Origin: Halomonas halophila
GTDB lineage: Bacteria; Pseudomonadota; Gammaproteobacteria; Pseudomonadales; Halomonadaceae
NCBI GenBank assembly: GCA_002433675.1
Contig: DJIP01000271.1
Coordinates: 1-20,938, forward strand
Direction: 5' to 3'
Length of the DNA: 20,938 bases
The notes below the pieces were generated by a model. The model was not told the DNA's origin, did not search any database, and saw only the letters and a program-made list of their open reading frames with translations. This document shows positions 1 through 9,722 of this stretch, one piece after another; position 1 is the first letter of the stretch, and each line of letters starts with the position of its first letter. The position numbers and the translations under genes were made by a program.

Positions 1-1187
<1,187 letters not shown>

Positions 1188-1211
1188 CGAGGGTCCTCAA
1201 GTGTCGAAAGG

Positions 1212-1234
1212 GCGGACGGGCCTGGCCCGTCCGC
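1212..1234. other. Perfect hairpin in the bauA-mmsA gap
   Basis: Arms GCGGACGGGC and GCCCGTCCGC pair perfectly over 10 bp with a 3-base loop. It sits 25 bases upstream of the mmsA start, inside the presumed bauA-mmsA transcript. On the minus strand it is followed only by a short CTTTC, so it is a weak terminator at best; attenuation or an mRNA-stability role is possible. Confidence 0.5.
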
Positions 1235-1236
1235 GC

Positions 1237-1301
1237 TGTGGATAAGGCTGTGAACTGTGGGTGTAAAGGTTGTCCACAGGCTGTCGGTTTCGGGTGGATA
1301 A
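1237..1301. other. Cluster of DnaA-box-like 9-mers
   Basis: Three matches to the DnaA box TTATCCACA/TGTGGATAA lie within 65 bases: TGTGGATAA at 1237-1245 (perfect), TTGTCCACA at 1270-1278 (one mismatch) and GGTGGATAA at 1293-1301 (one mismatch). They occupy the non-coding gap between the aminotransferase and the dehydrogenase. No AT-rich unwinding element or replication gene is nearby, so this is not an origin; a DnaA titration or regulatory site, or chance, are the options. Confidence 0.4.
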
Positions 1302-1350
1302 ACCGGGCGCTCGGCGCCAGTGAGCGGCGCCGGTGAGCGGGCTCAGGCAA

Positions 1351-1378
1351 GCGGTCTTGGTCGAGCGGTCTTAGTCGA
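1351..1378. repeat. 14-bp imperfect tandem duplication at the bauA stop codon
   Basis: GCGGTCTTGGTCGA (1351-1364) is directly followed by GCGGTCTTAGTCGA (1365-1378). The single difference creates the TAA stop of the leftward aminotransferase. Looks like a small slippage duplication at the gene end. Confidence 0.6.
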
Positions 1379-2735
1379 GCCGGTCGAGGGTCTCGGCGAC
1401 GGCGTCGAACAGGCGCTCAAGTTCGGCCTCGGTGGTGGCGAAGGGAGGGCCGAACTGCAGGGTGTCGCCGCCGAAGCGCACGTAGAAGCCGGCCTCCCAC
1501 AGCGCCAGGTGGGCGTCGCGCGGGCGGATGCCCGGATCACCGTCACGCGGGGCCAGCTGGATCGCGCCGGCCAGGCCGTAGTTGCGGATGTCGACCACAT
1601 GGGGGCGGCCCTTCAAGGCGTGCAGGCGATCCTCGAAGGCCGGGGCGATGGCCCTGACCTGGGCCGGGAAGTCCTCGCGCTCGAGCAGGTCCAGCGCGGC
1701 CAGGGCGGCGGCGCAGGCCACCGGATGCCCGCTGTAGGTGTAGCCGTGGGGAAATTCGATGGCGTGCCCCGGGCCGCCGGCGTGCATGAAGGTGTCATGG
1801 ATCTCGCCAGAGGCGATCACCGCGCCCATCGGCACGCAGCCGTTGGTGATCTGCTTGGCCACCGTCATCAGATCCGGGGTGACGCCGAAGGCCTCGGCAC
1901 CGGTGCGCGCGCCGCTGCGACCGAAGGCGGTGATCACCTCGTCGAAGATCAACAGGATGTCGTGGGCCGAGCAGATCTCGCGCAGCCGCTCGAGATAGCC
2001 CCTGGGCGGCACGATGACCCCGGCGGAACCGGACATCGGCTCGACGATCACCGCCGCGATGTTGGAGGCGTCGTGCAGCGCGATCTGCTCGAGCAGCGCA
2101 TCGGCAAGCTCGGCCCCGGTCTCGGCCTGGCCCCGGGTGAAGGCCTGGTTCGGCTGCAGGGTGTGGGGCAGGTGGCTCGAGTCCAGCAACTGGCCGAAGT
2201 GCTTGCGGTTGCCGCCGATGCCGCCAAGGCTGGTGCCGCCGATGTTGACCCCGTGGTAGCCCTTGGCGCGGCCGATCATGCGGGTCTTTTCCGGGCGACC
2301 CTTGAGTCGCCAGTAGGCCTTGGCCATCTTCAGCGCGGTGTCGGCGGACTCGGAGCCTGAGTCGGTGAAGAACACATGGTCGAGCCCCGCCGGAGTCAGG
2401 CTCGCGACCTTCTCGGCCAGCTTGAAGGCCAGCGGATGGGACACCTGAAAGCTCGGCGCGAAGTCGAGACTGCCGAGCTGGCGGGCCACCGCCTCGCGGA
2501 TCTCTTCACGGTTGTGGCCGGCGCCGCTGGTCCATAGCCCCGACAGCGAATCGAACACCCGGCGGCCGCGGTCGTCGATAAAGTAGCGGCCCTCGGCGCC
2601 GTGGATCATCCGCGGGTGCTGGTGGAAGTCCTGGTGGGCGGTGAACGGCATCCAGTAGTGATGGTTGAGCTCGGCTCCCGCAGGGCGCTCGGCGTGAGCG
2701 TCGGGACGGGTATCGAGGGTGTCGAAGGTCAGCAT
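1371..2735 (-). CDS. bauA: omega-amino acid (beta-alanine):pyruvate aminotransferase
   Basis: PLP-dependent class III aminotransferase that moves the amino group of beta-alanine or a related omega-amino acid to pyruvate, giving malonate semialdehyde and alanine. The product is 454 aa, the usual family length (about 440-450). Visible features are the start-proximal NHHYWMPFTAHQDF, the cofactor loop SGSESADTALKMA (126-138), KGYHGVNIGGTSLGG (158-172), the PLP-ring aspartate in IFDEVITAFGR (D265) and the Schiff-base lysine in TVAKQITNG (K294). A GGAG ribosome site lies 7 bases before the ATG. The next gene on the strand, mmsA, would oxidise the semialdehyde, and the divergent gntR-family gene is the likely regulator. 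Thymine-derived beta-aminoisobutyrate, taurine-like or polyamine-derived amines are alternative substrates; bauA names the best-known close relative rather than a proven specificity. Confidence 0.88.
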   Translation of the reverse strand: MLTFDTLDTRPDAHAERPAGAELNHHYWMPFTAHQDFHQHPRMIHGAEGRYFIDDRGRRVFDSLSGLWTSGAGHNREEIREAVARQLGSLDFAPSFQVSHPLAFKLAEKVASLTPAGLDHVFFTDSGSESADTALKMAKAYWRLKGRPEKTRMIGRAKGYHGVNIGGTSLGGIGGNRKHFGQLLDSSHLPHTLQPNQAFTRGQAETGAELADALLEQIALHDASNIAAVIVEPMSGSAGVIVPPRGYLERLREICSAHDILLIFDEVITAFGRSGARTGAEAFGVTPDLMTVAKQITNGCVPMGAVIASGEIHDTFMHAGGPGHAIEFPHGYTYSGHPVACAAALAALDLLEREDFPAQVRAIAPAFEDRLHALKGRPHVVDIRNYGLAGAIQLAPRDGDPGIRPRDAHLALWEAGFYVRFGGDTLQFGPPFATTEAELERLFDAVAETLDRLD

Positions 2736-2866
2736 GGCGAGTCTCCAGTCAGGGGCCGCAGGGCGGGCATGGGCTCAGCATGGACAGAGGCTAAGGTTTG
2801 TAAAAGCACTCTTTGTTGTCGTTCACGTGAGTAAAGGCAAACGTTTAATGCCGTCGATTTCTTTTC

Positions 2867-2895
2867 TTGACCAATTCACGCGGCGGGTCTAATCC
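2867..2895 (+). promoter_or_regulatory. Candidate sigma-70 promoter of the gntR-family gene
   Basis: TTGACC (2867-2872) is followed after 17 bases by TAATCC (2890-2895), which would start transcription near 2902, about 28 bases before the GTG start. The complement of the -35 region (TTGGTC, 2874-2869) could serve a leftward bauA promoter with CATTAA at 2850-2845 after an 18-base spacer, a weaker match. The two promoters would overlap. Inferred by eye only. Confidence 0.35.
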
Positions 2896-2899
2896 TTAT

Positions 2900-2915
2900 A
2901 TTTATTCGAATAAAT
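2900..2915. promoter_or_regulatory. 16-bp perfect palindrome, candidate operator
   Basis: ATTTATTC/GAATAAAT is a perfect AT-rich palindrome in otherwise GC-rich DNA. It covers roughly +1 to +15 of the candidate gntR-family promoter and ends 14 bases before the start codon, which is a typical place for an autorepressor operator. Two shorter palindromes lie upstream: TCACGTGA (2823-2830) and AAACGTTT (2839-2846). Binding by the encoded GntR protein is inferred, not shown. Confidence 0.5.
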
Positions 2916-2929
2916 GACCGAGGCGACCC

Positions 2930-3709
2930 GTGCCGACTCCCTTTCCCCAGCGCCGACAGAAACTCGCGGACCTGATCTGCGAGGACATCAAGCAGAAGAT
3001 CGTGATGGAGAACCTGTCGCCGGGTGACCGCCTGCCCAACGAGAAGGCCCTGATGGAGCGCTATGAATGCGCCAAGGGCACCATCCGTGAGGCGCTGCGG
3101 GTGCTCGAGGTGGAAGGTCTGGTCGCGCTCAAGACCGGCCCCGGCGGCGGCGCCATCATTCGCGAGGTGACCGTCGATCCCGCCTGCCGCGCGCTGCGCA
3201 ATTTTCTGCACTTCCAGCACGTGGACGGCAGCCAGGTGTATCAGCTGCGGCGGATGGTGGAGGTCGAGGTGGCGGTCTCGGCCATGGACCGGCTCGATGC
3301 GGCGGGTCTGACCCGGCTGCGGGACAACATCGATCAGTGCCAGCGGCCCCACGAGGACGAACTCAGCCAGCGCCAGCACCGCATGCTGGAGCTCGAGTTT
3401 CACAACATCCTGGCCGAGTACTGCCCCAATCCGCTGCTGCGCTTCATGAGCACCTTCCTCAACGACCTGCTGCGCGATCTGGTCGTCATCAAGAAGGCCT
3501 ACAAGCCGGAGCGCCACGCCTTCGATGAATCGAACATCCGCTATCACATCGCCCTGCTGGAGGCCTTCGAGGCCGGCGACCGCGAGGCGGTGCGCCGCCT
3601 GATGTACGAGCACATGTGTGACGCCGAGCACCATATGTCGGCGCTGGAGGGCGAGATGGCCAAGCAGTTTCTGGTCTCGCCGGACGCCCTCGGCGAGGCG
3701 GGCGGCTAG
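2930..3709 (+). CDS. GntR-family (FadR/FCD subfamily) transcriptional regulator
   Basis: A 259-aa ligand-responsive DNA-binding protein. Residues about 10-80 form the winged helix-turn-helix: LADLICEDIKQKIV, then GDRLPNEKALMERY, then GTIREALRVLEVEGLVALKTGPGGGA. Residues about 100-240 form the FCD ligand domain, with likely metal-binding histidines H158 (LEFHNIL), H206 (YHIALLEAF) and H228 (MYEHM); glutamate (E154) stands where the aspartate of the usual DxxFH motif is expected. The start is GTG with a modest GAGG four bases before the ACCC spacer; an ATG at 2914 is in another frame. It heads the rightward transport/hydrolase genes and is divergent from bauA, so it probably controls both sides, with beta-alanine or the imported compound as a plausible effector. 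FCD regulators in such loci are usually repressors. Confidence 0.9.
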   Translation: MPTPFPQRRQKLADLICEDIKQKIVMENLSPGDRLPNEKALMERYECAKGTIREALRVLEVEGLVALKTGPGGGAIIREVTVDPACRALRNFLHFQHVDGSQVYQLRRMVEVEVAVSAMDRLDAAGLTRLRDNIDQCQRPHEDELSQRQHRMLELEFHNILAEYCPNPLLRFMSTFLNDLLRDLVVIKKAYKPERHAFDESNIRYHIALLEAFEAGDREAVRRLMYEHMCDAEHHMSALEGEMAKQFLVSPDALGEAGG

Positions 3710-3818
3710 CCTCCTGGCCCCCGACCTGCGGCAAACCAACCAACAATGACAACAACTGCCACCCCCACGCCAGCGACCCCTCATCCACTCCGATGACGTC
3801 GAAAAAAGAGGAATAACA

Positions 3819-5012
3819 ATGACTGTGCGCAAGACCTCCCTGATGCTTTCCGCCCTGGCCCTTGGCCTGGTGACCCAACCGCTGCTGGCCCAGGAGCAGG
3901 AGCCGCTCACCTTCTACGGGGTCAAGTCCCTGTCTGGTGCCTTCGCCAGCTACGGCAAGTACGCCGAGATGGGCTCCCGGCTGGCGGTGGAAGAGGCCAG
4001 AGAAACCCTCGGCCGTGATATCGAGTACGTCAGCCTGGACACCGAGGGCAATGCCGGTCGCGCCATCCGCAAGGTGCAGGAAGCGATCAACCAGGACGGC
4101 GGGCGACTGTTCAACGGTGCCACCCTGTCATCCACGGCGCTGGCGGTGGGCAAGGAAGTCGCCGGCGTCGAGGGGGTGTTCATGACCCCGGCCGGTGCCG
4201 ACGAGCTGACCGGCAGCGAGTGCAACGCCTCCACCTTCCGCTGGTCGGTGCCGACCTACGGGGCCATCCGCGAGACCCTGGTGCCGCTGATCGAGGCGCT
4301 GCCCGAGGCCAAGCGCTTCTACACCATCACCCCCGAGTACGTGTTCGGCGAGGCGCTGCTGGACAACGCCAAGGCGGTGTTCGAGGAGTACGGCGTCGAG
4401 CACGTCGGCAACAGCTATCACTCGCTGCAGGAGCAGGAATTCTCCGGCTACCTGACCAACGCCATGTCGGCGGCGCCGGACGTGCTGGTGCTGTTGAACT
4501 TCGGCTCCCAGTCCTCCAACGCCCTGCGCCAGGCGCGCAACTTCGGCCTCAACGAGCAGATGGACATCCTGATGGTGTGGTCGGCGGGCCTCGACCAGTT
4601 CGAGGAGCTCGGCGCCGCCAACGTCGACGGCATCTACTTCGGCGCCCAGTACTGGCACGAGGTCGACACCCCCTTCAACCAGCAGCTGGTGGCCTCGGTG
4701 CGTGAGGCTTACGACATCACCCCGACCTACCCCCTGGCCGCCGACTACACCATGACCCGGGTGATGCTTGAAGTGGCCGACGCCAGCGGGGCCAGCGAAG
4801 GCCCGACCTTGATCGAGGCGCTGGAAGGCTACACCTACCAGGGCCCCACCGGTGAGGAGACCATCCGCGCCTCCGACCATCAGGTGATCAAGGACTACTA
4901 CCTGCTCAAGGGCAAGGCCGAGGGCGAGATGGAAGACCCCGACGACTACGCCGACGTGATCAGCGCCGGGCGCTCCTTCGTCACCCCTGAGGACTCGCCC
5001 TGCCAGCTTTAA
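3819..5012 (+). CDS. Periplasmic substrate-binding protein of a HAAT (Liv-type) ABC transporter
   Basis: A 397-aa solute-binding protein (peripla_BP_6 fold) that would deliver the substrate to the LivHMGF-like permease encoded just downstream. Residues 1-24 are a Sec signal peptide with a basic start (MTVRK), a hydrophobic core and a likely cleavage after PLLA. The mature part begins with a first strand and loop LTFYGVKSLSGAFASYGKYAEMG, typical for LivJ/AmiC/urea-binding relatives, followed by GRAIRKVQEAI and PAGADELTGSECN. Two cysteines (one in ECNAS, one in the C-terminal SPCQL) could form a disulfide. An AGAGGA ribosome site precedes the ATG. The 109-base gap to the regulator gene has a CA-rich stretch but no clear terminator, so cotranscription is possible. 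The ligand is unknown; a ureido or amide derivative of a beta-amino acid is inferred from neighbouring hydrolases. Confidence 0.88.
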   Translation: MTVRKTSLMLSALALGLVTQPLLAQEQEPLTFYGVKSLSGAFASYGKYAEMGSRLAVEEARETLGRDIEYVSLDTEGNAGRAIRKVQEAINQDGGRLFNGATLSSTALAVGKEVAGVEGVFMTPAGADELTGSECNASTFRWSVPTYGAIRETLVPLIEALPEAKRFYTITPEYVFGEALLDNAKAVFEEYGVEHVGNSYHSLQEQEFSGYLTNAMSAAPDVLVLLNFGSQSSNALRQARNFGLNEQMDILMVWSAGLDQFEELGAANVDGIYFGAQYWHEVDTPFNQQLVASVREAYDITPTYPLAADYTMTRVMLEVADASGASEGPTLIEALEGYTYQGPTGEETIRASDHQVIKDYYLLKGKAEGEMEDPDDYADVISAGRSFVTPEDSPCQL

Positions 5013-5031
5013 GGCTGACAGCTTGCCAATC

Positions 5032-5054
5032 TGCCGGGGACGCTGTCCCCGGCA
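5032..5054. other. Intercistronic hairpin between binding-protein and permease genes
   Basis: TGCCGGGGAC and GTCCCCGGCA pair perfectly over 10 bp around a GCT loop, 20 bases after the binding-protein stop and just before the livH-like ribosome site. No T-run follows, so it probably stabilises the upstream mRNA or lowers read-through. Such structures commonly give binding protein in excess over permease. Confidence 0.6.
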
Positions 5055-5071
5055 CGACAGGAGTCGGGACC

Positions 5072-5932
5072 ATGCTTAACGTCTATCTGTTCCAGATCCT
5101 CAACGGTCTGGGGCTCGGGATGATCTATTTCCTGATTTCGGTGGGATTGACGCTGATCTTCGGACTGTTGAACTTCGTCAACTTCGCCCACGGGGCCTTC
5201 TTCCTGGTGGGCTCCTACCTCTGCTACACCCTGGTCAGCCTGACCGGCAACTTCTGGCTGGCGCTGATCGCAGGCCCCTTGCTGGTGGCGCTGCTGGCTT
5301 GGGCGCTGGAGCGTAGCCTGATCCAGCGCATCTACCACCTGCCGCATACCTTCCAGATTCTGGTCACCCTGGGCATCGCGCTGATCATCCAGGAGCTGTC
5401 GATCATGATCTGGGGCCCGGTGGGCAAGAGCATTCCCACCCCGGAGGCGCTGCAGGGCGTGGTGCGCATCGGCAACTTCGCCTACCCCTACTACCGGCTG
5501 TTTCTGATCGGCTTCAGCGCCCTGGTGGCGGTGGTGCTGTGGCTGCTGCTCGAACGCACCCGCTTCGGCGCGCTGGTGCGCGCCGGCAGCGAGTCCACCG
5601 AGATGGTATCGCTGCTGGGTTCCAACATCTTTCGCCTGTTCTCCATCACCTTCGCCCTCGGGGTGGGCCTGGCGGGCCTTGCCGGGGTGCTGTCGGCGCC
5701 GCTGCGCGGGGCGCACCCCTTCATCGGGCCGGAGGTGCTGGGGCTGGCCTTCGTGGTGGTGGTGATCGGTGGCATGGGGTCCTTCACCGGCGCCCTGGTG
5801 GCGGGGCTGATCGTCGGCGTGGTGCAGAGCCTGATGACCTCGCTGTGGCCCCAGGGCGCCAGCCTGATGATCTACGCCGCCATGGCGGTGGTGATTCTGC
5901 TGCGTCCCCACGGACTGTTCGGGAGAGCATAA
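5072..5932 (+). CDS. livH: LivH-type ABC transporter permease
   Basis: Inner-membrane permease subunit of a hydrophobic/amide amino acid transporter, 286 aa, close to the usual LivH length (about 290-310). Mostly hydrophobic with about eight membrane helices; it begins MLNVYLFQILNGLGLGMIYF, and shows the family's LTLIFGLLNFVNFAHG near residues 27-42 and GLAFVVVVIGGMGSFTGAL near 224-243, the latter containing the cytoplasmic coupling motif GGMGS. An AGGAG ribosome site lies 8 bases before the ATG. The next permease gene starts one base after the stop, so the two are translationally close. The livH symbol denotes the family; the substrate need not be a branched-chain amino acid. Confidence 0.9.
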   Translation: MLNVYLFQILNGLGLGMIYFLISVGLTLIFGLLNFVNFAHGAFFLVGSYLCYTLVSLTGNFWLALIAGPLLVALLAWALERSLIQRIYHLPHTFQILVTLGIALIIQELSIMIWGPVGKSIPTPEALQGVVRIGNFAYPYYRLFLIGFSALVAVVLWLLLERTRFGALVRAGSESTEMVSLLGSNIFRLFSITFALGVGLAGLAGVLSAPLRGAHPFIGPEVLGLAFVVVVIGGMGSFTGALVAGLIVGVVQSLMTSLWPQGASLMIYAAMAVVILLRPHGLFGRA

Positions 5933-5933
5933 G

Positions 5934-6968
5934 ATGACGACCAAGACACTCGATACCGTCGCTGCCAGTCCAGGCCGGCGCCGCTTCAAGGGGCGTCTCG
6001 GCGCCGGCACCACCCTGGCGATGCTGGCGGTGATGGTGCTGCTGCCGCTGGTGCTGCCCTCCGCCACCCTGGCCACCGAGATCCTGATCTTCGCCATGGC
6101 CGCACTGGCCTGCAATCTGCTGCTCGGCTTCACCGGACTTCTGTCCTTCGGCCAGGCGATCTTCTTCGGCGCCGGTGCCTACATCAGCGCCCTGGCGATG
6201 ATCCACCTCAACGCAGGGCTGATCGGCGCGCTGCTGATCGCCGTGGTGTCAGGCTGTGTGCTGGCACTCGGCGTGGGCATGCTGTGCATCCGGCGCAAGG
6301 GCATCTACTTCGTGATGCTGACCCTGGCGCTGACCCAGATGGCCTACTTCCTGGCCTACACCCTGAGCGACTGGACCGGCGGCGACAATGGCCTGCTGGA
6401 CGTGCCGCGCCCGCCGCTGGCGGTGGGCGAGACGACCCTGATCAGCTTTGCCTCGCCGCTGGCCTTCTACGCCCTGGTGGCCAGCCTGTTCGCGCTGATC
6501 TACGTGGTGGCCCGGCGTATCACCGACTCGCCGTTCGGCAGCACCCTGCTGGCGATCCGCGAAAACGAGCAGCGCGCCTCGGCGCTGGGCTACGACACCC
6601 GTCTGTTCAAGATCATGGTGTTCGTGCTGTCCGGCGGCATCACCGCCCTGGCCGGGGCGCTCTACGGCATGCTGCTGAACTTTGTGCCGCTGTCCAACAT
6701 CGAGCTGTTGATGTCCGAGCAGATCCTGATCATGACCATCATCGGCGGGACCGGCTCGCTGTTTGGCTCGCTGCTGGGGGCCGGCGCCATCGTGCTGCTG
6801 GGCGACCTGCTGTCGTCGATCTGGCCGCGCTGGATGCTGCTGCTGGGCGTGGCGCTGATCGCGGTGGTGATCTTCATGCGCGGCGGTCTGTGGGGCGGGC
6901 TGTCGAGCCTGCTGGAGCGACGCCGTGGTAGCCACACCAAACCGCACAAGGAGGCCGGCCATGACTGA
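5934..6968 (+). CDS. livM: LivM-type ABC transporter permease
   Basis: Second permease subunit, 344 aa, pairing with the LivH-like protein in the membrane. The first 20 residues are hydrophilic; about nine to ten hydrophobic segments follow. Family marks are NLLLGFTGLLSFGQAIFFGAGAY (about 61-83), IRRKGIYFVMLTLALTQM (about 119-136), and IIGGTGSLFGSLLGA (about 262-276) as the coupling region. The ATG is one base past the livH-type stop, and its own 3' end overlaps the livG-type start by 8 bases, so translation is coupled throughout. The C-terminal tail (LERRRGSHTKPHKEAGHD) is basic and polar. Confidence 0.9.
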   Translation: MTTKTLDTVAASPGRRRFKGRLGAGTTLAMLAVMVLLPLVLPSATLATEILIFAMAALACNLLLGFTGLLSFGQAIFFGAGAYISALAMIHLNAGLIGALLIAVVSGCVLALGVGMLCIRRKGIYFVMLTLALTQMAYFLAYTLSDWTGGDNGLLDVPRPPLAVGETTLISFASPLAFYALVASLFALIYVVARRITDSPFGSTLLAIRENEQRASALGYDTRLFKIMVFVLSGGITALAGALYGMLLNFVPLSNIELLMSEQILIMTIIGGTGSLFGSLLGAGAIVLLGDLLSSIWPRWMLLLGVALIAVVIFMRGGLWGGLSSLLERRRGSHTKPHKEAGHD

Positions 6969-7712
6969 CGTACTGCTGGAAACCCGCGACCTGGCCCTGG
7001 CCTACGGCGCCTTTCGGGCGGTGGACGGGGTCAGCCTGCGCATCGCCCGCGGCAGCATCCATACCGTGATCGGGCCCAATGGCGCGGGCAAGACCAGCCT
7101 GTTCCATTGCCTGACCGGTGAGCGCCGGCCCACCGCCGGGCGCATCCTGCTCGATGGCCGCGAGATCACCCGGGAGCCGCCCCACGGCCGGGTCGGCCTG
7201 GGCATGTCGCGCTCCTTCCAGGTTACCAGCCTGTTCCAGGAGTTGAGCGTCCACGAAAACCTGCGCCTGGCCGCCCAGGGCATCGACGGCTGGCGTGCGC
7301 TCAACTTCTGGCAACGCCTGAACAAGCGCCGCGAACACCTGGCCCGGGCCGACGAGATCCTCGAGCGCATCGGTCTTGCCGAGCGCGCCGGGGTGGCGGC
7401 AGGGGAGCTGTCCCACGGCCAGCAGCGCATCCTCGAGGTGGGCATGGCGATCTGCCCAAGGCCCAAGCTGCTGCTGCTGGACGAGCCCACCTCGGGCATG
7501 GGCATCGATGACATCCCCAGCATGACCTCGCTGATCGGCGAGCTGGGCGAGGACCACAGCATCCTGTTGATCGAGCACAACATGAGCATCGTGATGTCGA
7601 TCAGCGACACCATCACCGTCATGAACCGCGGGCAGGTGCTGGTCGAGGGTGACCCCGAGACCGTGCGCAGCGACGCCCGCGTACGTGACGCCTATCTGGG
7701 GGAGGCCGCCTG

Positions 7713-7713
<1 letters not shown>
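6961..7713 (+). CDS. livG: LivG-type ABC transporter ATPase
   Basis: Cytoplasmic ATP-hydrolysing subunit, 250 aa. Walker A GPNGAGKT at 38-45, signature LSHGQQ at 150-155, Walker B LLLLDEP at 170-176 and the switch histidine H206 in LLIEHNM are all intact. The start chosen is the ATG at 6961 because AAGGAGG (6948-6954) lies 6 bases upstream; a GTG 36 bases earlier lacks such a site and would add 12 residues inside livM. The signature has His-Gly in place of the usual Tyr-Gly or Gly-Gly, still compatible with activity. It overlaps livM by 8 bases and livF by one base. Confidence 0.92.
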
Positions 7714-8408
<695 letters not shown>

Positions 8409-8435
8409 GACCACCCTTTTGCAAGGACGATACCC

Positions 8436-9722
8436 ATGACCGTTACCCTGACCCCATCCGACGCTGCCGTGCTCAAGAGCGACGGCGAGCGCCTGTGGCA
8501 ATCATTGATGACCCTGGCCGAGCTGGGCGCGACCCCCAAGGGCGGCGTCAATCGCCAGGCGCTGACCGAACTCGACCGTCAGGCCCGTGACCTGTTTATC
8601 GACTGGTGCCGGGCCGAGGGCTGCCAGATCCGCATCGACGCCATCGGCAACATCTTCGCCCGACGGGAGGGCAGCGACCCCGGCATGCCGGCGGTGATGA
8701 CCGGCAGTCATATCGACACCCAGCCCACCGGCGGCAAGTACGACGGCTGCTTCGGCGTGCTGGCCGGGCTCGAGGTCATCCGCACCCTCAACCAGCACGC
8801 CATCACCACCCGGGCTCCGGTCGAGGTGGTGGCCTGGACCAACGAGGAAGGCTGCCGTTTTCCGCCCTGCATGATGGGCTCCGGGGTGTTCACCGGCGAG
8901 CTTGGCCTCGACGAGATGCTGGCCCGCTGCGACGACGAGGGGGTCAGTGTCGGTGAGGCGCTGGACGCCATCGGCTATCGCGGCAGTGACCGTGTGGACA
9001 TCGACGAGGTGAAGGCCTACTTCGAGGCCCATATCGAGCAGGGACCGCTGCTCGAGGATACCGCCACCACCCTGGGCGTGGTGATCGGCGCGCTGGGGCA
9101 GAAGTGGTTCGATGTCACCCTGACCGGCGTCGAGGCCCACGCCGGCCCCACCCCCATGCACCTGCGCAAGGACGCCCTGGTCGGCGCCGCCGAGATCACC
9201 CTGGCGGTCAACCGCATGGCCAACGAGGCAGCGCCCCACGGGCGCGGCACCGTCGGCGTACTGACGCCCCACCCGGGCTCGCGCAATGTGATCCCCGGCC
9301 AGGTGCGGATGACTGTCGACCTGCGGCATCTGGAACCGGACGCCCTCGAGGACATGGCCGCCCGGCTCGCCGAGGTGGTGGCCGAGGTCAGCCAGCGCCA
9401 CGGTCTCCGGGCGGAGCTCACGCCCACCGCGGACTTCCCGCCGGAGGCCTTCGACGAGACCTGCGTCAAGGCGGTGCGTGCCGGTGCCGAGGCCCATGGT
9501 CTGTCGCACATGGACATCGTCAGCGGCGCCGGTCACGACGCTATCTTCCTCGGCCGGGTGGCACCCACCGCCATGATCTTCGTGCCCTGCGAAGGCGGCA
9601 TCAGTCACAACGAGATCGAGTACGCCACGCCGGAGGACCTGCACGCCGGCTGCAACGTGCTGCTGCATGCAGTACTGGACAGCGCCGGCGTCGCCGATCG
9701 GGCCGAGGGAGGGCCGCGATGA
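8436..9722 (+). CDS. M20-family Zn-dependent amidohydrolase (N-carbamoyl-amino acid / beta-ureidopropionate / allantoate type)
   Basis: A 428-aa cytosolic metallohydrolase (about 410-430 in the family) that removes the carbamoyl group from ureido acids, releasing CO2, ammonia and an amino acid. The metal ligands are visible: H92 in GSHIDTQPTGG, D103 in GKYDGCFG, E137/E138 in WTNEEGCRF, H199 in EAHIEQGP and H391 in GGISHNEIEY. The lid/dimerisation domain has GVEAHAGPTPM (231-241) and SRNVIPGQVRM (282-292), a substrate-binding region. An AAGGA ribosome site precedes the ATG. The amidase start overlaps the stop codon (ATGA). Given bauA and mmsA next door, N-carbamoyl-beta-alanine (3-ureidopropionate) or 3-ureidoisobutyrate is the favoured substrate; N-carbamoyl-L-amino acids or allantoate are alternatives that sequence alone does not exclude. 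No dihydropyrimidinase is in the window. Confidence 0.85.
   Translation: MTVTLTPSDAAVLKSDGERLWQSLMTLAELGATPKGGVNRQALTELDRQARDLFIDWCRAEGCQIRIDAIGNIFARREGSDPGMPAVMTGSHIDTQPTGGKYDGCFGVLAGLEVIRTLNQHAITTRAPVEVVAWTNEEGCRFPPCMMGSGVFTGELGLDEMLARCDDEGVSVGEALDAIGYRGSDRVDIDEVKAYFEAHIEQGPLLEDTATTLGVVIGALGQKWFDVTLTGVEAHAGPTPMHLRKDALVGAAEITLAVNRMANEAAPHGRGTVGVLTPHPGSRNVIPGQVRMTVDLRHLEPDALEDMAARLAEVVAEVSQRHGLRAELTPTADFPPEAFDETCVKAVRAGAEAHGLSHMDIVSGAGHDAIFLGRVAPTAMIFVPCEGGISHNEIEYATPEDLHAGCNVLLHAVLDSAGVADRAEGGPR

Noticed and set aside
1237..1301. Replication origin
   Set aside because: DnaA-box-like sites are present but there is no AT-rich unwinding region, no dnaA/dnaN or rep gene, and coding genes flank closely.
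3489..3910. Minus-strand frames over the regulator/binding-protein junction
   Set aside because: Antisense to two recognisable genes, with Arg/Pro/Ala-rich products and no ribosome site.
9104..9718. Upstream extension of the amidase frame to a 684-residue protein
   Set aside because: The extension lies inside the M20 hydrolase gene, is Arg/Pro-rich and non-globular, while the ATG at 9719 has a good ribosome site and normal family length.
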